A stretch of DNA of 64,000 nt, taken from contig NC_133297.1 of the NCBI RefSeq assembly GCF_005239225.2, positions 2,612,392-2,676,391 of the forward strand. Reading direction: 5' to 3'. Below are positions 44,287-56,661 of this stretch, piece after piece. The notes beneath the pieces were generated by a model that did not search any database, was not told the origin of the DNA, and worked only from the letters and a program-made list of their open reading frames with translations. Each line of letters starts with the position of its first letter. Positions within the stretch are counted from its first letter, which is position 1. The stretch comes from Populus alba (lineage: Eukaryota; Streptophyta; Magnoliopsida; Malpighiales; Salicaceae). Position numbers and translations under genes: made by a program.

Positions 44287-47069
44287 TGTTGTAACCCATT
44301 TTTGGGTCCCCATGAAAAATAAAATAAATAGCCAAAAGAGGTTAGAAAAATAACCGGAGGCAGAAGCGCCCAGAAAACAGTCAGAAAATTGGTCAAGGAA
44401 TTTTAAAATACAAGGATTAAATTTTTGACAGTATATTCTTGAAGGATGAAAGCCCTATTGAGAAGAAAAATTTGAATTTTAGGGAGAAAAGCCCAAATTT
44501 GGATTTTTATGGGCTTAATTGGATTTTTATGGACTTAATTGGATTTTTATTTGAATTTATAGAAGATTTGATTCCAAGAAAAATTGATTTTTAAGTCAAT
44601 TTGGGCTTTAATTTGGAGAAATTTAAGTTCTGGGCCAAAATATATTTTTTAGGAATTTATTGGGTCAAATCAGGGGCTCAATTGCATAAAAATTGAAGTT
44701 TAAGGGCCAATTAAGGACTTAATTGAGAAAATCCGAAACCAGGGACCAAATTGGAAGAGGCGCGTAAATGGAGGGGCTGCTAATTTTTCGGTTCAGGGGC
44801 CTAATTGAAGAAATTGAAAGTTTATTAATCAATTGAGGGCTAAATTGCATAAATCAGATGCCAAGGACCAAAATGAAAAAGGCGGCCAACAAGAAGGGCG
44901 GGGACCGAATTTGGAGGACTGATTTGAAGTTTGGCCACTTAAATGAAACGGCGTGTTTTATTCAAAACGACGCCGTTTCATATACAAAAAAAAAAAAAAA
45001 AGGGGAAAGCAGAACGGTGTCGTTTTGAACGACACTGTTCATCATCTCCTTCCCCCCCCGTTTGTAGCAGAACAGAAGGTAAAAAATTTTGAAAAATCTC
45101 CCGCGTCTCTCTCTCTCCTCGCCCCCACCACCACCACCGAAAGAACCGACCAGCCATGCGTGATTGAAGGCGCACTAACCACGGTCCCCTACCCGTGCTC
45201 CCCCTATAAATAAAGAAGAAAAACCGAAGAAAAAAAAAGAAGAAGAAAAACTGAAAGACCCGAAGAGAGAAAGAGAGAGAGAGTGACCCGAAGAGAGAGA
45301 GAAGAACAGAAACAAACCAAGAAGAAGGAAACCGAAACAAAACCAAAACCGAACCGAGAATAGGCAGCCACTGAGAACAAAAAACCGAAAGGAGGAGAGA
45401 GAGAGAGGAGACCGAAGAGAGAGAGCGAACCGAACAGCCGCAGCGTCGCCGCCCGGAGCCTCCGTGCACGAGCCACACCACCGCCAGCGACCGCCTCCTC
45501 CACGCCAGGTACGTTTTCTCCCCCCTGTTTTCTGCAGATTTTTTTTGCCTCCTGCATGCATGCTGCATGCAGGAGGCGGGGGGGAGAAAATTAATTCTCC
45601 CCCCCCGCTGGGCCTGGAGCTGCTGGGCCAGCCCGATGCTGGCCCAGCCTTGCAAGTCTGGGCCGTCCTTGGCCCAGACCATAGGATTTTATCGGGCCGA
45701 GATCGGCCCACTTGAAGTTTTCGGGCCGAGATCGGCCCAGATTTGTTTCTCGGGCCGAGATCGGCCCAAGGTAATTCGGGCCGAGATCGGCCCGTCTCTT
45801 TTTTTTTTCTGGGGCTGAGCCTGGCCCATTCATTTGGGCCGGCCCACCCCCTTAATAATTAATATATAATTATATTATATTATTATATTATAATATATAT
45901 GTGTTTATATGTATATATATATATATATATATAAAATATTTTTTTTAAAAAATCTGAAAATCTAAAAAAAAAATGTTGTTATTTTTCCTTTCATATGTAT
46001 ATATATATATATATTTTAAAGGGGGTTTGTATTTTTTTTATATACTGTGGAGGTATAAATTCAGTATTTAAAATATCTGATTTTCGTCAAGACATCCGAA
46101 ATTTTCAAAGATAAATTTATTTTTTACTTTCAAAATTTTCTAAAATTCCTTAAAAATATTGTTGATTTTTTTTTGTACATCTTTTTTAAAATGACTTAAT
46201 ATTAGTTTGTATTTTTATTTTGTGGAGATACAAATTCAATATTAAAAATACCTGATTTCGTCAAAAAAAAAATAATATTGTTTAAAAAAAAAATATTTTT
46301 CTTTGCGTGTTGCATACGGCCAATACTCTAACATGTTTTCAAAGTTCTTTTTATAAAAAAAAAATATATATATATTGGAAGCTTCGAAAGTGTGTTTTCG
46401 CATAGATTTCTTAAACACAAAATTATTTTCCTGCATTTTTGGATTTTACAACATGTTTGTAAAACTCCAAAGGGTATTGGCCAATATTCCAAAAACTATA
46501 AAAAATCTTATTTTTGGAGAGGGAATTTATTTATTATTCACCACTAATGTTTGGATAAAGAAATCCTTAAAAGGATGAATATCCAAATATTATTGGGAAT
46601 AATAAATCCGCGCACATTCTTGAAAGAAGCCTTGATTATAATCGAGGACATTTCAAAATTAATTAATTAATTTATTTATTTATTTATTTTTCTTTTCACG
46701 ATTTATGTGTCACAAACTTTTGAAATACTAAGAGAAAAAATGAGCTTTGAAAGCACATGGAATCTCCTTAGATTTCTATCCAAAATCAATTGACGAGCCT
46801 AAAAAAATATCAACACCATAGCAATTATAAGGCAAACCAAACACCAAGCAGCTTACCTTAGGTAGGGCGTACTAGGGGTGCTAATACCTTCCCTTTACGC
46901 AACCAGTCCCTTACCTTAGAATCTCTGAAAGACCAGTTAGGGTTCCTAGTGACCAAAATACTAGGTGGCGACTCCAAAGAACCAAATCAGCAAAACGGAA
47001 CAAAACGAAAGTCGCCAGTCGAATGTCGACAAAAACCAACTTTTTTATTATTTTTTTGGGGGTGCGACA
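44287..47069 (+). repeat. 3' LTR of the non-autonomous Tat/Ogre-like element
   Basis: 2783 bp, near identical to 36641-39448. Visible substitutions are in the GCCGCC/GTCGCC site near 45446 and around the hairpin at 45548 and 45598; other differences are homopolymer or TA-repeat lengths. Followed by the target duplication GTCGA (47070-47074). Confidence 0.95.
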
Positions 47070-47074
47070 GTCGA

Positions 47075-50043
47075 CTAGGTCATCCTACTTCTCGTATCTT
47101 TCAATTGTTAATCTCAAAATATAAGATTATTTGTAACAACAAACATCTTAATTTTCAATGTCAAAGTTGTCCTTTAGGAAAATCATCGCGTTTGTCTTTA
47201 GGACCTACTGGTCACAAAACTTCTGCTCCACTTGAATTAATTTTTAGTGATGTATGGGGCCCTGCTCCTCTTTTTTCTTCAGATGGCTATCGTTATTTTG
47301 TTATCTTCGTTGATGCTTATACTAAATATGTATGGTATTATCCTCTAGTTGCCAAGTCTGATGTTTACTCTGTTTTTCATCAATTTCAGAATCTTGTCAA
47401 ACGTTAATTTTCCTTAAAAATAAAATCTGTTCAAACTGATTGGGGCGGTGAATACCGAAAACTATCCACATTTTTTTAGACCATTGGTATTCATCATCGT
47501 CTGATTTGTCCACACACTCATGAACAAAATGGAACAGTAGAGCGTCGTCATATGCATATTGTGGAAACAGGTCTTACTCTTTTAGGGCAATGTAAAACAC
47601 CTTTTCGATTCTGGAATTATGCTTTTGAAACCTCTGTTTATCTTATAAATCGCATGCCTACTCCTATTCTTGCCCATCGCTCTCCGTTTGATTGTTTATT
47701 TCAACGGTCTCCTGATTATCATTTTTTGCGTACCTTTGGGTGTTTCTGTTTTCCTTTTCTGCGTCCATATAATAATCATAAATTGGATTTTCGTTCCTCT
47801 CTATGTGTGTTTTTTGGATATAGTTCCTCGCATCTTGGTTATCGATGTCTTGACATTGCATGTCACCGTATTTATATTTCCCGTCATGTCCGCTTCCATG
47901 AACATGTGTTTCCATTTGACAATTCTGAACAGATTGCAAAGGTCTCCACTACAACCCCCACCCCACCCGCTACTTTCACCCTCCTAAATTTGCTAAACCA
48001 CCCACCGCTACCCGCTTTCACTAGACACCCAAACTGCCCACAACACTCCGCTTTGCCACTCCAAACAGCCACCCGACCACAGCCTCCACCCATCCCTTAG
48101 CCATCATCCCATGCTTGTTTATCTAACCCTTATGATGCAGGTTTAGATCATCAATTGGTTTCCTCTCCTTATGGTCTTGGGGCACTTTCTAGTCCCTCCT
48201 CTGCTTCGCTCTCCCTGGCCAGCACTCCTGCAGCTTCAGTCTCTACCTCTAGCCCCTCCTCTGCTAACAGTTATGTGCTTGAGGCTGCTTCTTTATTATC
48301 CTCTCCTGTTGGTCTGCAACTTATGGTTGATTTGTCTTCTTATCAGCTGCCACAGGTCTCCTCGCTACAACCGTCTTCCCCCGCGTCTCCACCAGCACAC
48401 AGCAGACATCCTATAACTCTTAGACCGCAGCAGTCGAAGACAGCTAATCTGGTTGCTTCCGCTGCCGCTACTTCTACCTCCACACGGGTACTGTATTCTC
48501 CCTCTTCTAAGCCTTTTGCATTCTCTGATGCTGACTGGTATGCAGTTTGGCATAATGCTATGTGTGATGAGATCGTCGCTTTACGTGAAAATCGCACTTG
48601 GTCTTTAGTTCCATTTCATCCTTCGATGAACGTTGTTGGCAGTAGATGGGTATATCGGATCAAACGTCGTGTTGATGGTAGTATTGAGCGCTATAAAGCG
48701 CGCCTTGTTGCTAGAGGTTTTACCCAGCAGGAAGGTATTGATTATTCTGAAACCTTCAGTCCAGTTATTAAGCAGGCCACTGTCCGATTTGGTTTTTCTC
48801 TATTACGGTTTTCGCGAAATTGGAAGATTCATCAGCTTGATATTCATAATGCCTTCCTCAATGGTGTTCTTACTGAAGAGGTCTACATGGAACAGCCTCC
48901 AGGTTTCATTGACTCTTCTCTTCCATCTCATGTGTGCAGATTGCACAAATCATTGTATGGTTTAAAACAGGCACCGAGAGCATGGTACACTCGTCTAAGT
49001 ATTTTTTGCTCTTCATCGGTTTTCGAGCTTCCAAGGTTAACAACTTCCTGTTTATCTTATCTGATGGTACTAATATCTTTTATCTCCTGGTGTATGTTGA
49101 TGATATTCTGCTCACGAGTAGCAACTCTGCTATGCTCCATCACCTTATACAGTTACTCAGCTCTGAGTTCAAGCTTCGTGACTTAGGTGCTGTTCACTAC
49201 TTTCTAGGTATTGAAGTTCAGTCTACCAGTATGGGTTTAATGCTGTGTCAACATAAATATATTCTTGACATCCTCACCCGAGCTGGTATGACTTCCTGCA
49301 AACCAGTTGATACTCTAGTCTCCCCTTCGAAAGTCATTTTATTACCGGATCATTCATTCTCTGATCCTACACGATTTCATCAAATCGTGGGTGCTCTTCA
49401 ATATCTTACCTTCACCCATCCAGATATATGCTTTGCTGTTAACAGAGTCTGTCAGTTTATACATGCTCCTACAGATTCTCATTGGGCCGCTGTCAAACGT
49501 ATTTTACGCTATCTTAAAGGTACGGCATCTTATGGTTTCCATATCACTCGAGGCTTCTCTTTTGCTCTACATGGCTTTACAGATGCAGATTGGGCTGGTA
49601 GTATTGATGATCGCAAGTCTACGGGCGGCTATCTTGTCTTTTTTGGTCAGACGTCGATTTCTTGGAAATCCGGCAAACAACGCACTGTTGCTCGCTCCTC
49701 TACTGAGGCTGAGTATAAAGCCCTTGCTGATGGTACCGCTGAAGTCATTTGGCTTCAATACTTGTTAACAGATTTGCAGGTTCCCTCTTTCTCTGCCCCT
49801 ACCATTTGGTGTGATAATCTTGGTGCTACCTATCTCTCAGCAAATCCTATCTTCCATGCTCGTACTAAGCATGTTGAAGTGGATTATCACTTTGTCCGTG
49901 ACTGTGTTGCCAAGAAAGAAATTCAGATTTGTTTTATTCCCTCTCGAGATCAACTTGCCGATGTCTTCACTAAACCGCTTCCTGTTGCATCCTTTACTGC
50001 TTTTCGATTCAAGCTTCGGGTTGATCCCCCACCCTCAGCTTGA
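47075..50043 (+). pseudogene. copia 1 integrase, reverse transcriptase and RNase H, broken
   Basis: Continues the copia codon series with LGHPTSRI. Zinc-binding CQSCPLGKSSR, then the integrase core (DVWGPAP, FVDAYTKY, QTDWGGEY, HEQNGTVERRH). Stops at 47404-47406 and near 47477 break it. The RVT_2 reverse transcriptase starts near 48550 ([50 protein letters not shown]), shifts frame near 48985-49010, and goes on to YVDDILL. RNase H follows (FTDADWAGS, STEAEYKAL, WCDNLGA, ADVFTKPL), ending at 50043. The last 369 codons are open. Confidence 0.9.
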
Positions 50044-50049
50044 GGGGGC
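50042..50049 (+). other. Polypurine tract of copia 1
   Basis: GAGGGGGC, overlapping the pol stop codon and 4-5 bases before the 3' LTR. Confidence 0.75.
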
Positions 50050-50053
50050 ATAA

Positions 50054-50230
50054 TATAGAATAGGATTCTAATATAGGATGTTGTAATCATTACAGTTACT
50101 CATGTATCTATCATAATAGGATTCTAATATAGGATGTTGTAATCATTACAGTTACTGCAGTGTTCTATTGCCTCTATATAAATAGGAAGGTTGGCTAAGA
50201 CACAACCCAACACATTCCATTATTCTCAAC
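50054..50230 (+). repeat. 3' LTR of copia 1
   Basis: 177 bp, differs from the 5' LTR at seven positions, six of them transitions. Carries the same internal duplication. Confidence 0.9.
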
Positions 50231-50231
50231 T

Positions 50232-51555
50232 AGCATATATACAAGTGAAAGAGAGATCGCAAAGACCTTGGAGGGAGAAAATTAAATTAAATTAAATAGT
50301 TTTCTTGAGAAAAGGGATAGAAATATAAGTATAATGTAAGTAGGAAAGACTTGCAGGTGAGACTTCACGTGAATTGTAGGTTTAGAAGAAGTAGCTAGGT
50401 GAAGTAATCACGAGTGGAAGGAACAAAATGCAATTGACTTTGGATCGATCGATTGAAAGCATCTTTTAGGCATGGTGTTGTGCGTGTAGGGACGCAAACA
50501 AAATGAAGCAAGGAAGTCGACGGCATCGATCATCGAGAAGTAAACCTTATTAGAGGCTAAAACGGATGGCAATGTAATGAAAAGTTGCAACTTGCAACGA
50601 TCAATTTAATAATCAGAGTCGATTTCATCAGCAGCAATATAAAATGCTCTTTATTTAAAATTTAATATTAATCCATGGTTAGTTGGTATCGGCGAAGAGA
50701 AATAAGTGCAGCAGCCATCGAACACATAACCAAGTGGAAACGAAACTGATCCCATCACTGTGAAAATTTGACCACACCCCAATTGTTTTTTCAAGGTTGT
50801 AAAGATGATTTTGAGGTGTTTTCTATCGGAAAAGGCCAAAAATAAATAAATATTCGAGTTATGAACGGCTTACATCACCAGTCATGATTTCTTATGACCT
50901 TTCTACGCTATCCAGAACCAAATCCTGATCTAATTGAAGTGATTTTTAAGTAACAGATTTGATTTGGAAGAATTATTTTATTTAGAATGAAATGTATATG
51001 TATGGTAGAATTACAAATCACTTGTTCTTATCTTCCCATATTTATTATGCAAAAAGGTTAAAAAGCATAAAGGTTTTCCTTAGAAATATAAAGAAAGTGA
51101 TATAAAAAAATAAGAAAAACTTTGATTATATTATTTCAGATGATTAGTGAGCAGTAATATTCAGTAGCAGTGATCATAACCAATCTGAGAAAATGACAAG
51201 GAGTAATAACAAGGAAATTTATTAAGCAAAAAAAGTTCAAAATAATTCATAAGCATAAAGGTTTTCATCAAGAATGTTGCACGCATGCGGTATCACAATG
51301 ATCATTCACCACTCAAGGAAAATATAAAAGTCTTTTTTTAACTATTTTTAAGGCGATCTAACATCTTTTTTTCATTACTGTTATTTTTTTAAAAAAAAAT
51401 TTTGTATTGTTTGAAGAGAGAAAAAAAATATAAATTGAAGAATAATCCAAAAATAAATTATGACAAGGAATATGAAGCAGGTGATATATAAAATACAGAA
51501 CAACTTATAATGATATATTTTTTTAAATGGCTAGTGAGTAGTGGTATTCAGTATT
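50232..51555. other. AT-rich DNA between two copia elements, no gene seen
   Basis: Checked on the minus strand for the missing patatin-like exons 1-2 (DGGGIRG and GTSTGG); they were not found. No other gene or RNA recognised. Confidence 0.5.
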
Positions 51556-52035
51556 AAGGAAAGAGACCCTATACAATGTAAACACTTATATAGTAATTGT
51601 TATAGTATGTAATACATTCCATCATTATATTATACACAACCCTACAAGTATAAATACAAAGCTTGACTGCTACCCTTAGGCAACCAACACAATTAAACAC
51701 AAAACTATCTCTCAATTAATCTTATCTTGGTATCAGAGCTGCGGTTATCGTTTGGCAGCCTTCTTCCACAACAGCTGCAACTCTCCTGCGTAATTGTTTC
51801 AACCAGTAGCCATCCTTTCTTCTTAGCAGCCGTTCTTCCTCTATTAGATTCGCCAGCAGCAGTTTCTCCTTAGCAGAGATCATTCATCTTCTTCCTCTGC
51901 TACTTCTCATCAGCATCCACGAAATAAAAACTGCAACTTCTCCTCCCTAGCAACATGGACAATTAAGAACTTCAACAGTCTATTGGTGCTGCATCAGCTC
52001 TTCAATCTTCTTTCTCCCCTGCGGCGCAACCAATT

Positions 52036-52689
52036 ATGTATGGGGCATCGCCTACTGCCTCCATTATTCCTCTTCCTAACACAAACCAAGTAATCTCTTT
52101 AAAACTCTCCAACCATATTTTTCTGTATTGGATGATGCAGATGAAACCTTTTCTCTTGGGCCAAGGCGTTTATTCATTTGTTGATGGCACATCACAATGT
52201 CCTCCTTCGCATTTGGCATCTGTTGAGACATCTACACTCTCTGTCAACCCTATATATTTTTCATGGAAGCAGCAAGATCACCTAATCATGAGTGCCCTCC
52301 TATCTTCTCTCTCGGTGGAAGTTCTACACTTGGTTGTAGATTGTAACACTTCCCTTGCCATCTGGACAACGTTGGAAACAACTCTTGCCTCTCCCTCAAA
52401 TTCCAGGATTATGCAGCTCCACGGCTCATTCCAGGATTTACAACAGAATGATGATTCTGCCAACATTTACTTGCAGAAGGCAAAGGCCTTGTTTGATGAA
52501 CTAGCTGCCGCTGGCAAACCAATCTCCCTGGCAGAATTTAACTTGTATGTATTTCGAGGATTATGCAGTGAGTTTAAAGATCTTGTCACCAGCTTGTCCA
52601 CCAAAGATGCTCCTATCACCTATACTGATCTCCATAGCAACCTTCTTACATATGAGTTTCTTCATAAAGCCTCGCTCCATCATCTATAA
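52036..52689 (+). pseudogene. copia 2 gag
   Basis: 217 codons open: ISLKLSNHIFLYWMMQM, LHGSFQDLQQNDDSA, FDELAAAGKP, LYVFRGLCSEFKDLV, the UBN2-type gag core, close to copia 1. It stops at TAA 52687-52689, before the zinc knuckle, which lies downstream near 52960 (CQLCYEYGHTAQ) with an in-frame stop. A further ATG lies upstream at about 51956, separated by a stop. Confidence 0.8.
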
Positions 52690-53069
52690 CAGCTCCTCTG
52701 CTACCAACTCCAACGCAACAGCCAACTGCTTTCTTTGTGCAGCATCAATCTGACAGGCGGGGTTGTTTTTTGTAGGGTTGGAGACCTAACAGTCGCAACA
52801 ATTTTTTTATCGTGGCAATGGACCAGCTTATAGTTATGCTTCAGGACAACAATATAGCCCACATGGAAACCAGTTCTCATCTAGCAATTCTTCACGACCA
52901 ACAGGTAGTGTTGGGCAGCAAGGAAATCGCTTTGGTGGCTATCCTCGCAATATAAAATGTCAGCTGTGTTATGAATATGGGCATACTGCTCAATAATGTT
53001 CTCAATTGGCTACTAATCATATGTAAGCTAATGCTAATCTTGCATTTAATACTGCCTCTTTCCCCATTC

Positions 53070-55302
53070 CTGTTACTTGGTTTTCTAATACAGGTGCAAA
53101 TCATCATGTCACGCCGGACTTTGTAAGTATGACGAGTTCAAAACCTTATCTTGGAAATGATCATTTGCATGTTGGTGATGGTAAGGGCCTTGCTATCTCA
53201 AATATTGCTCACTCTAAAATGCGCTCACCAAACCGCATGTTTACTTTACCATTAAAAAACCTATGCTATCTGTTCAAAAATTTTGTCTTAAGAATAATGT
53301 GTTTTTTGAATTTCATTCCTCTCTATTTTATGTTAAGAATCTCATGACAAAGGAAGTTTTTCTTTCCGGTCAAAGTAGAGATGGTCTATATGTTTTGTCC
53401 ACGTCGTCTGTAATGTCGTTGCCTCAAGCTTTTTCCTCTACCTGTCTATCTACTTCAACCGATGTCTGACATCGTCGCCTTGGACATCCTAGTCCACGTA
53501 TTCTGCATTTGTTGGTGAAAAATAAAAAAAGTGTCATGTACGTCCACTCAGTTTAATTTTCATTGTTCTGCGTGCCCTCTAGGCAAGTCATCGCGTCTGA
53601 CTCTAAAAACTACGGGTCATCAAACTTGAGCTCCTATTGACTTGATTTTTAGTGATGTTTGGGGTCTATCCCCTATGTTGTCATCTGATGGTTTTTTCTA
53701 TTTTGTTATTTTTATGGATGCTCATACAAAGTTTATATGGTTTTATCCCTTGGTTGCTAAGTTTGATGTTTTTGCAATTTTTCATCAGTTTCAGGCGCTT
53801 GTGGAGCGCCAATTCTCCTTAAAAATTAAGTCTGTTCAAACCGATTAGAGTGGTGAATATCGAAAAATAAATACATATTTTAAAACAATTGGTATTCATC
53901 ATCGTGTGATCTGCTCGCACACTCATGAACAAAATGGCATGGTTGAATTCTGTCATAGACATATTGTTGAAACTGGACTCACTCTCTTTGGGCAGTGTCA
54001 TGCTCCCCTTAAATATTGAAGTTATGCTTTTAAAAGTTCTGTTTATTTGATTAATCGCATGCCCACTCTAGTTCTTAATAATAAGACATTGTTTGAATGT
54101 CTTCTAAAATCGACTCCTGATTTTGCGTTTCTTTGTACTTTCGGGTGTCTCTGCTTTCTTTTTCTTCGTCCATACAATGCTCACAAGTTAGATTTTCAGT
54201 CCACTCCTTGTGTTTTTCTAGGATATAGTACCTCGCATGTCGGTTACCGATGTCTTGATTTGTCATCTAAACGAATTTATCTTGCACTCATGTCCAGTTT
54301 CATGGAAATGTTTTCCTCTTGATAAAACTGAACAGATTACAGCAACACCAAAACAACCTCTGCTCCCTCTATACTCGTCATTACATCCTCTTATGCAACC
54401 CTCTTCAGTCCTTCACCACTGCCCCATACATTGCCTCCACCTCCTCGGCTCATTTACCATTATCTGAATGTTTATATGATCATTCTTCAATTGCAGGTTC
54501 AGATTCGTCACAGTCATAGGCATCGCCCGATGTTGCTGCCAGCTCCCCTGGTTTATCCCCTGTTCGCTCCCCTGTTATGGGTGCTTCTTCTATTGGGTCT
54601 CCATCATGGTCTGCGCTTATATTGAGTTCTTCACCCACAGGTTCTTCCTCTCTTTCCCCTCCTGGAATTAACGTATGTGTTGATTTATCTAAGTTTAATC
54701 TTCAACACGTCCCTGCCGCTGTCTCCACTCCATCTCAGCGGGCTCGCACCCATCCTATGGTGCTTCGCCTGCCGGCCAGGAAAAATGCTAATTTTAGCTT
54801 ATTGTGGCTGTCTCACGAGTCACAACCTTACCTCAGCAGGAGCCATTGTCATTTAAGGACGCAAACAGGTATGTGACTTGGGACACTACCATGTAGGAGG
54901 AACTTCTGGCACTTCACTCTAATCAGACTTGGACGTTGGTGCCTCCCCATCCAACTATGAATGTGATTGGCAGTAAATGGGTTTACAAGATAAAAAGACA
55001 TGCTGATGGTCAGGTCGCCCGATATAAAGCACAGTTAGTTGCCCGCAGCTTCACTTAGCAAGAAGGGATTGATTATTTGGAGACGTTCAGTCCAGTTGAT
55101 TAAGCCTACAACAGTTCATCTTTGCTCATCTATTGTTGTCTCATATGGTTGGACCATTTCATTAGTTGGATGTTATAATGCTTTCCTAATGGCATTCTTC
55201 TAGTGAAGTAAGGTATACATGGCGCAACTGTTCTGGGTTTGTTGATCCGTTGCACTCCCGTCTTATATGTGTCGTCTTCATAAATCTCTGTATGGTTTGA
55301 AA
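53070..55302 (+). pseudogene. copia 2 protease, integrase and part of reverse transcriptase, decayed
   Basis: Protease site reads WFSNTGANHHVTPDF, with asparagine in place of the catalytic aspartate. Integrase pieces: 53642-53850 (IFSDVWGLSP, FVIFMDAHTKF, VQTD) and HEQNGMVEF near 53925; then MINRMPTLVLNN and CVFLGYSTSHVGYRCLDL. Reverse transcriptase pieces from about 54920 (WTLVPPHPTMNVIGSKW) to LHKSLYGLK at 55302. Many stops and shifts. Confidence 0.82.
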
Positions 55303-55802
55303 NNNNNNNNNNNNNNNNNNNNNNNNNNNNNNNNNNNNNNNNNNNNNNNNNNNNNNNNNNNNNNNNNNNNNNNNNNNNNNNNNNNNNNNNNNNNNNNNNN
55401 NNNNNNNNNNNNNNNNNNNNNNNNNNNNNNNNNNNNNNNNNNNNNNNNNNNNNNNNNNNNNNNNNNNNNNNNNNNNNNNNNNNNNNNNNNNNNNNNNNNN
55501 NNNNNNNNNNNNNNNNNNNNNNNNNNNNNNNNNNNNNNNNNNNNNNNNNNNNNNNNNNNNNNNNNNNNNNNNNNNNNNNNNNNNNNNNNNNNNNNNNNNN
55601 NNNNNNNNNNNNNNNNNNNNNNNNNNNNNNNNNNNNNNNNNNNNNNNNNNNNNNNNNNNNNNNNNNNNNNNNNNNNNNNNNNNNNNNNNNNNNNNNNNNN
55701 NNNNNNNNNNNNNNNNNNNNNNNNNNNNNNNNNNNNNNNNNNNNNNNNNNNNNNNNNNNNNNNNNNNNNNNNNNNNNNNNNNNNNNNNNNNNNNNNNNNN
55801 NN
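55303..55802. other. Assembly gap, 500 N
   Basis: Exactly 500 N, a placeholder length. The left side is copia reverse transcriptase; the right side is inside ORF1 of another element. Confidence 0.99.
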
Positions 55803-56661
55803 ATGGCAGAAAAGGGCTGAGGTAGCTGAAGAGATAACAACAGGAGTCCAGGCTGAGTTGAGGAGTCGAAATAGCTAATTATGACGAGTTGGTCAAGAAG
55901 TATGCGATAGCAGAAAAAGAATTGGCTAAGGTTAAGAGGGCAACAAAAGGCGTGAATGTTGATAAGGAGACGATGGGATTCTTGAAGAAGGAAGGAAACT
56001 TCTTTTTAAAGAAAATAGAAGTTGAAAAGGAGAAGAATTGTCTAGCCAACCTCGCATTACAGAAGAAGAAAGGAAGGTTAGAACTCAATACATGGTGCAA
56101 CTAGAGGAAGAAAGAAATGCGAGAAGGGCCGCTGAGTCTGACATGAGAGATTACCAGAAGAGAGCTGAGTCTTCAAAAGGAAGAATGAGGGCTTTACAAT
56201 CGGAAATCGAGGTACGAGAAAAAGAGTTAAGGGAGTTGAGAAGACACTACTTCGAGATGGAAGAGGAAATGAGTAAGGCTAAGCAAGAGCGTCAAGAATG
56301 CCAGGACTACATGGACAGCTTTACAGTTCAAATCAATTCCAAAATAGCAGAGCTGGATATCAAAAAGGAAGAGCTACAGAGGACAAGAGATAAGTTGGCA
56401 CAATCAGAGGATATGGTGCGAGTATTGAAAAGAAGCAACGAAGCTTTAGGAGCCAGCAACGAAGCAATAATCGGAGATAACACTGTATTCCATGATAAGA
56501 TAAGACATATGTCAAAACAGGTTGAGCACGTAGCCCGTTGTGCGGAAAGGTTGCAACAGCAAGCCACCGAAGTTGGAAGTGACGGTTCAAAGTATAGAGA
56601 ATACATGGGGGCCATGGTCTGTTTTATTAGGGATTTAGCTAATAGGGGAAATGCCTTTTAG
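55803..56661 (+). pseudogene. ORF1 of the Tat/Ogre-like element, coiled-coil protein, 5' end in gap
   Basis: From 56038 to 56661 an open frame of about 200 residues is almost entirely charged heptad-type sequence (EEERNARRAAESDMRDYQKR, then further Glu/Lys/Arg-rich helix), ending SKYREYMGAMVCFIRDLANRGNAF, broken here as KYREYMGAM and FIRDLANRG. Upstream, 55803-56040 has similar helix in two other frames (stops at 55878; shift near 56040-56100). An extra ORF before gag is described for Ogre-type elements; its function is unknown. It may be frameshifted or mis-sequenced beside the gap. Confidence 0.75.

Larger units (their letters stand above)
36641..47069 (+). mobile_element. Non-autonomous Tat/Ogre-like Ty3-gypsy retrotransposon, 10,429 bp
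   Basis: Complete LTRs (2808 and 2783 bp, TG..CA) flanked by GTCGA at 36636-36640 and 47070-47074. Removing it restores the copia codons for WHRRLGHP, which proves the insertion. The internal region has a primer site, a leader of about 580 bp, a frameshifted gag truncated before protease, two tandem hairpin arrays and a polypurine tract. No ORF1, protease, reverse transcriptase or integrase. LTR copies differ by about three substitutions plus homopolymer and TA-repeat length changes by eye, so the insertion is recent and must have used proteins from another element. Confidence 0.95.
34801..50231 (+). mobile_element. Ty1-copia retrotransposon 1, interrupted by a Tat/Ogre-like element
   Basis: Short LTRs of 177 bp (34804-34980 and 50054-50230), an initiator-Met tRNA primer site, gag-pol in copia order, and a polypurine tract. 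Without the nested insertion (36641-47069 plus one GTCGA copy) it is about 5.0 kb. The LTRs differ at 7 of 177 positions. Termini are not the usual TG..CA and no convincing target duplication was found, which fits loss of flanking host DNA on the right. The coding region has stops and frameshifts. Confidence 0.93.
51556..55302 (+). mobile_element. Ty1-copia retrotransposon 2, same family, truncated by the gap
   Basis: A probable short 5' LTR (about 51556-51727, with GTATAAATAC near 51648) precedes the primer site TGGTATCAGAGC (51728-51739). Gag-pol in the same order as copia 1 with clear protein likeness, more decayed. It stops at the N run within LHKSLYGLK of the reverse transcriptase. The 3' part and 3' LTR are missing. 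The LTR start is an estimate, as no second copy is present. Confidence 0.82.

Noticed and set aside
34796..50236. AACAT / AGCAT as target duplication of copia 1
   Set aside because: One mismatch in five, uncertain LTR ends, and the host gene does not continue on the right side, so it may be chance.
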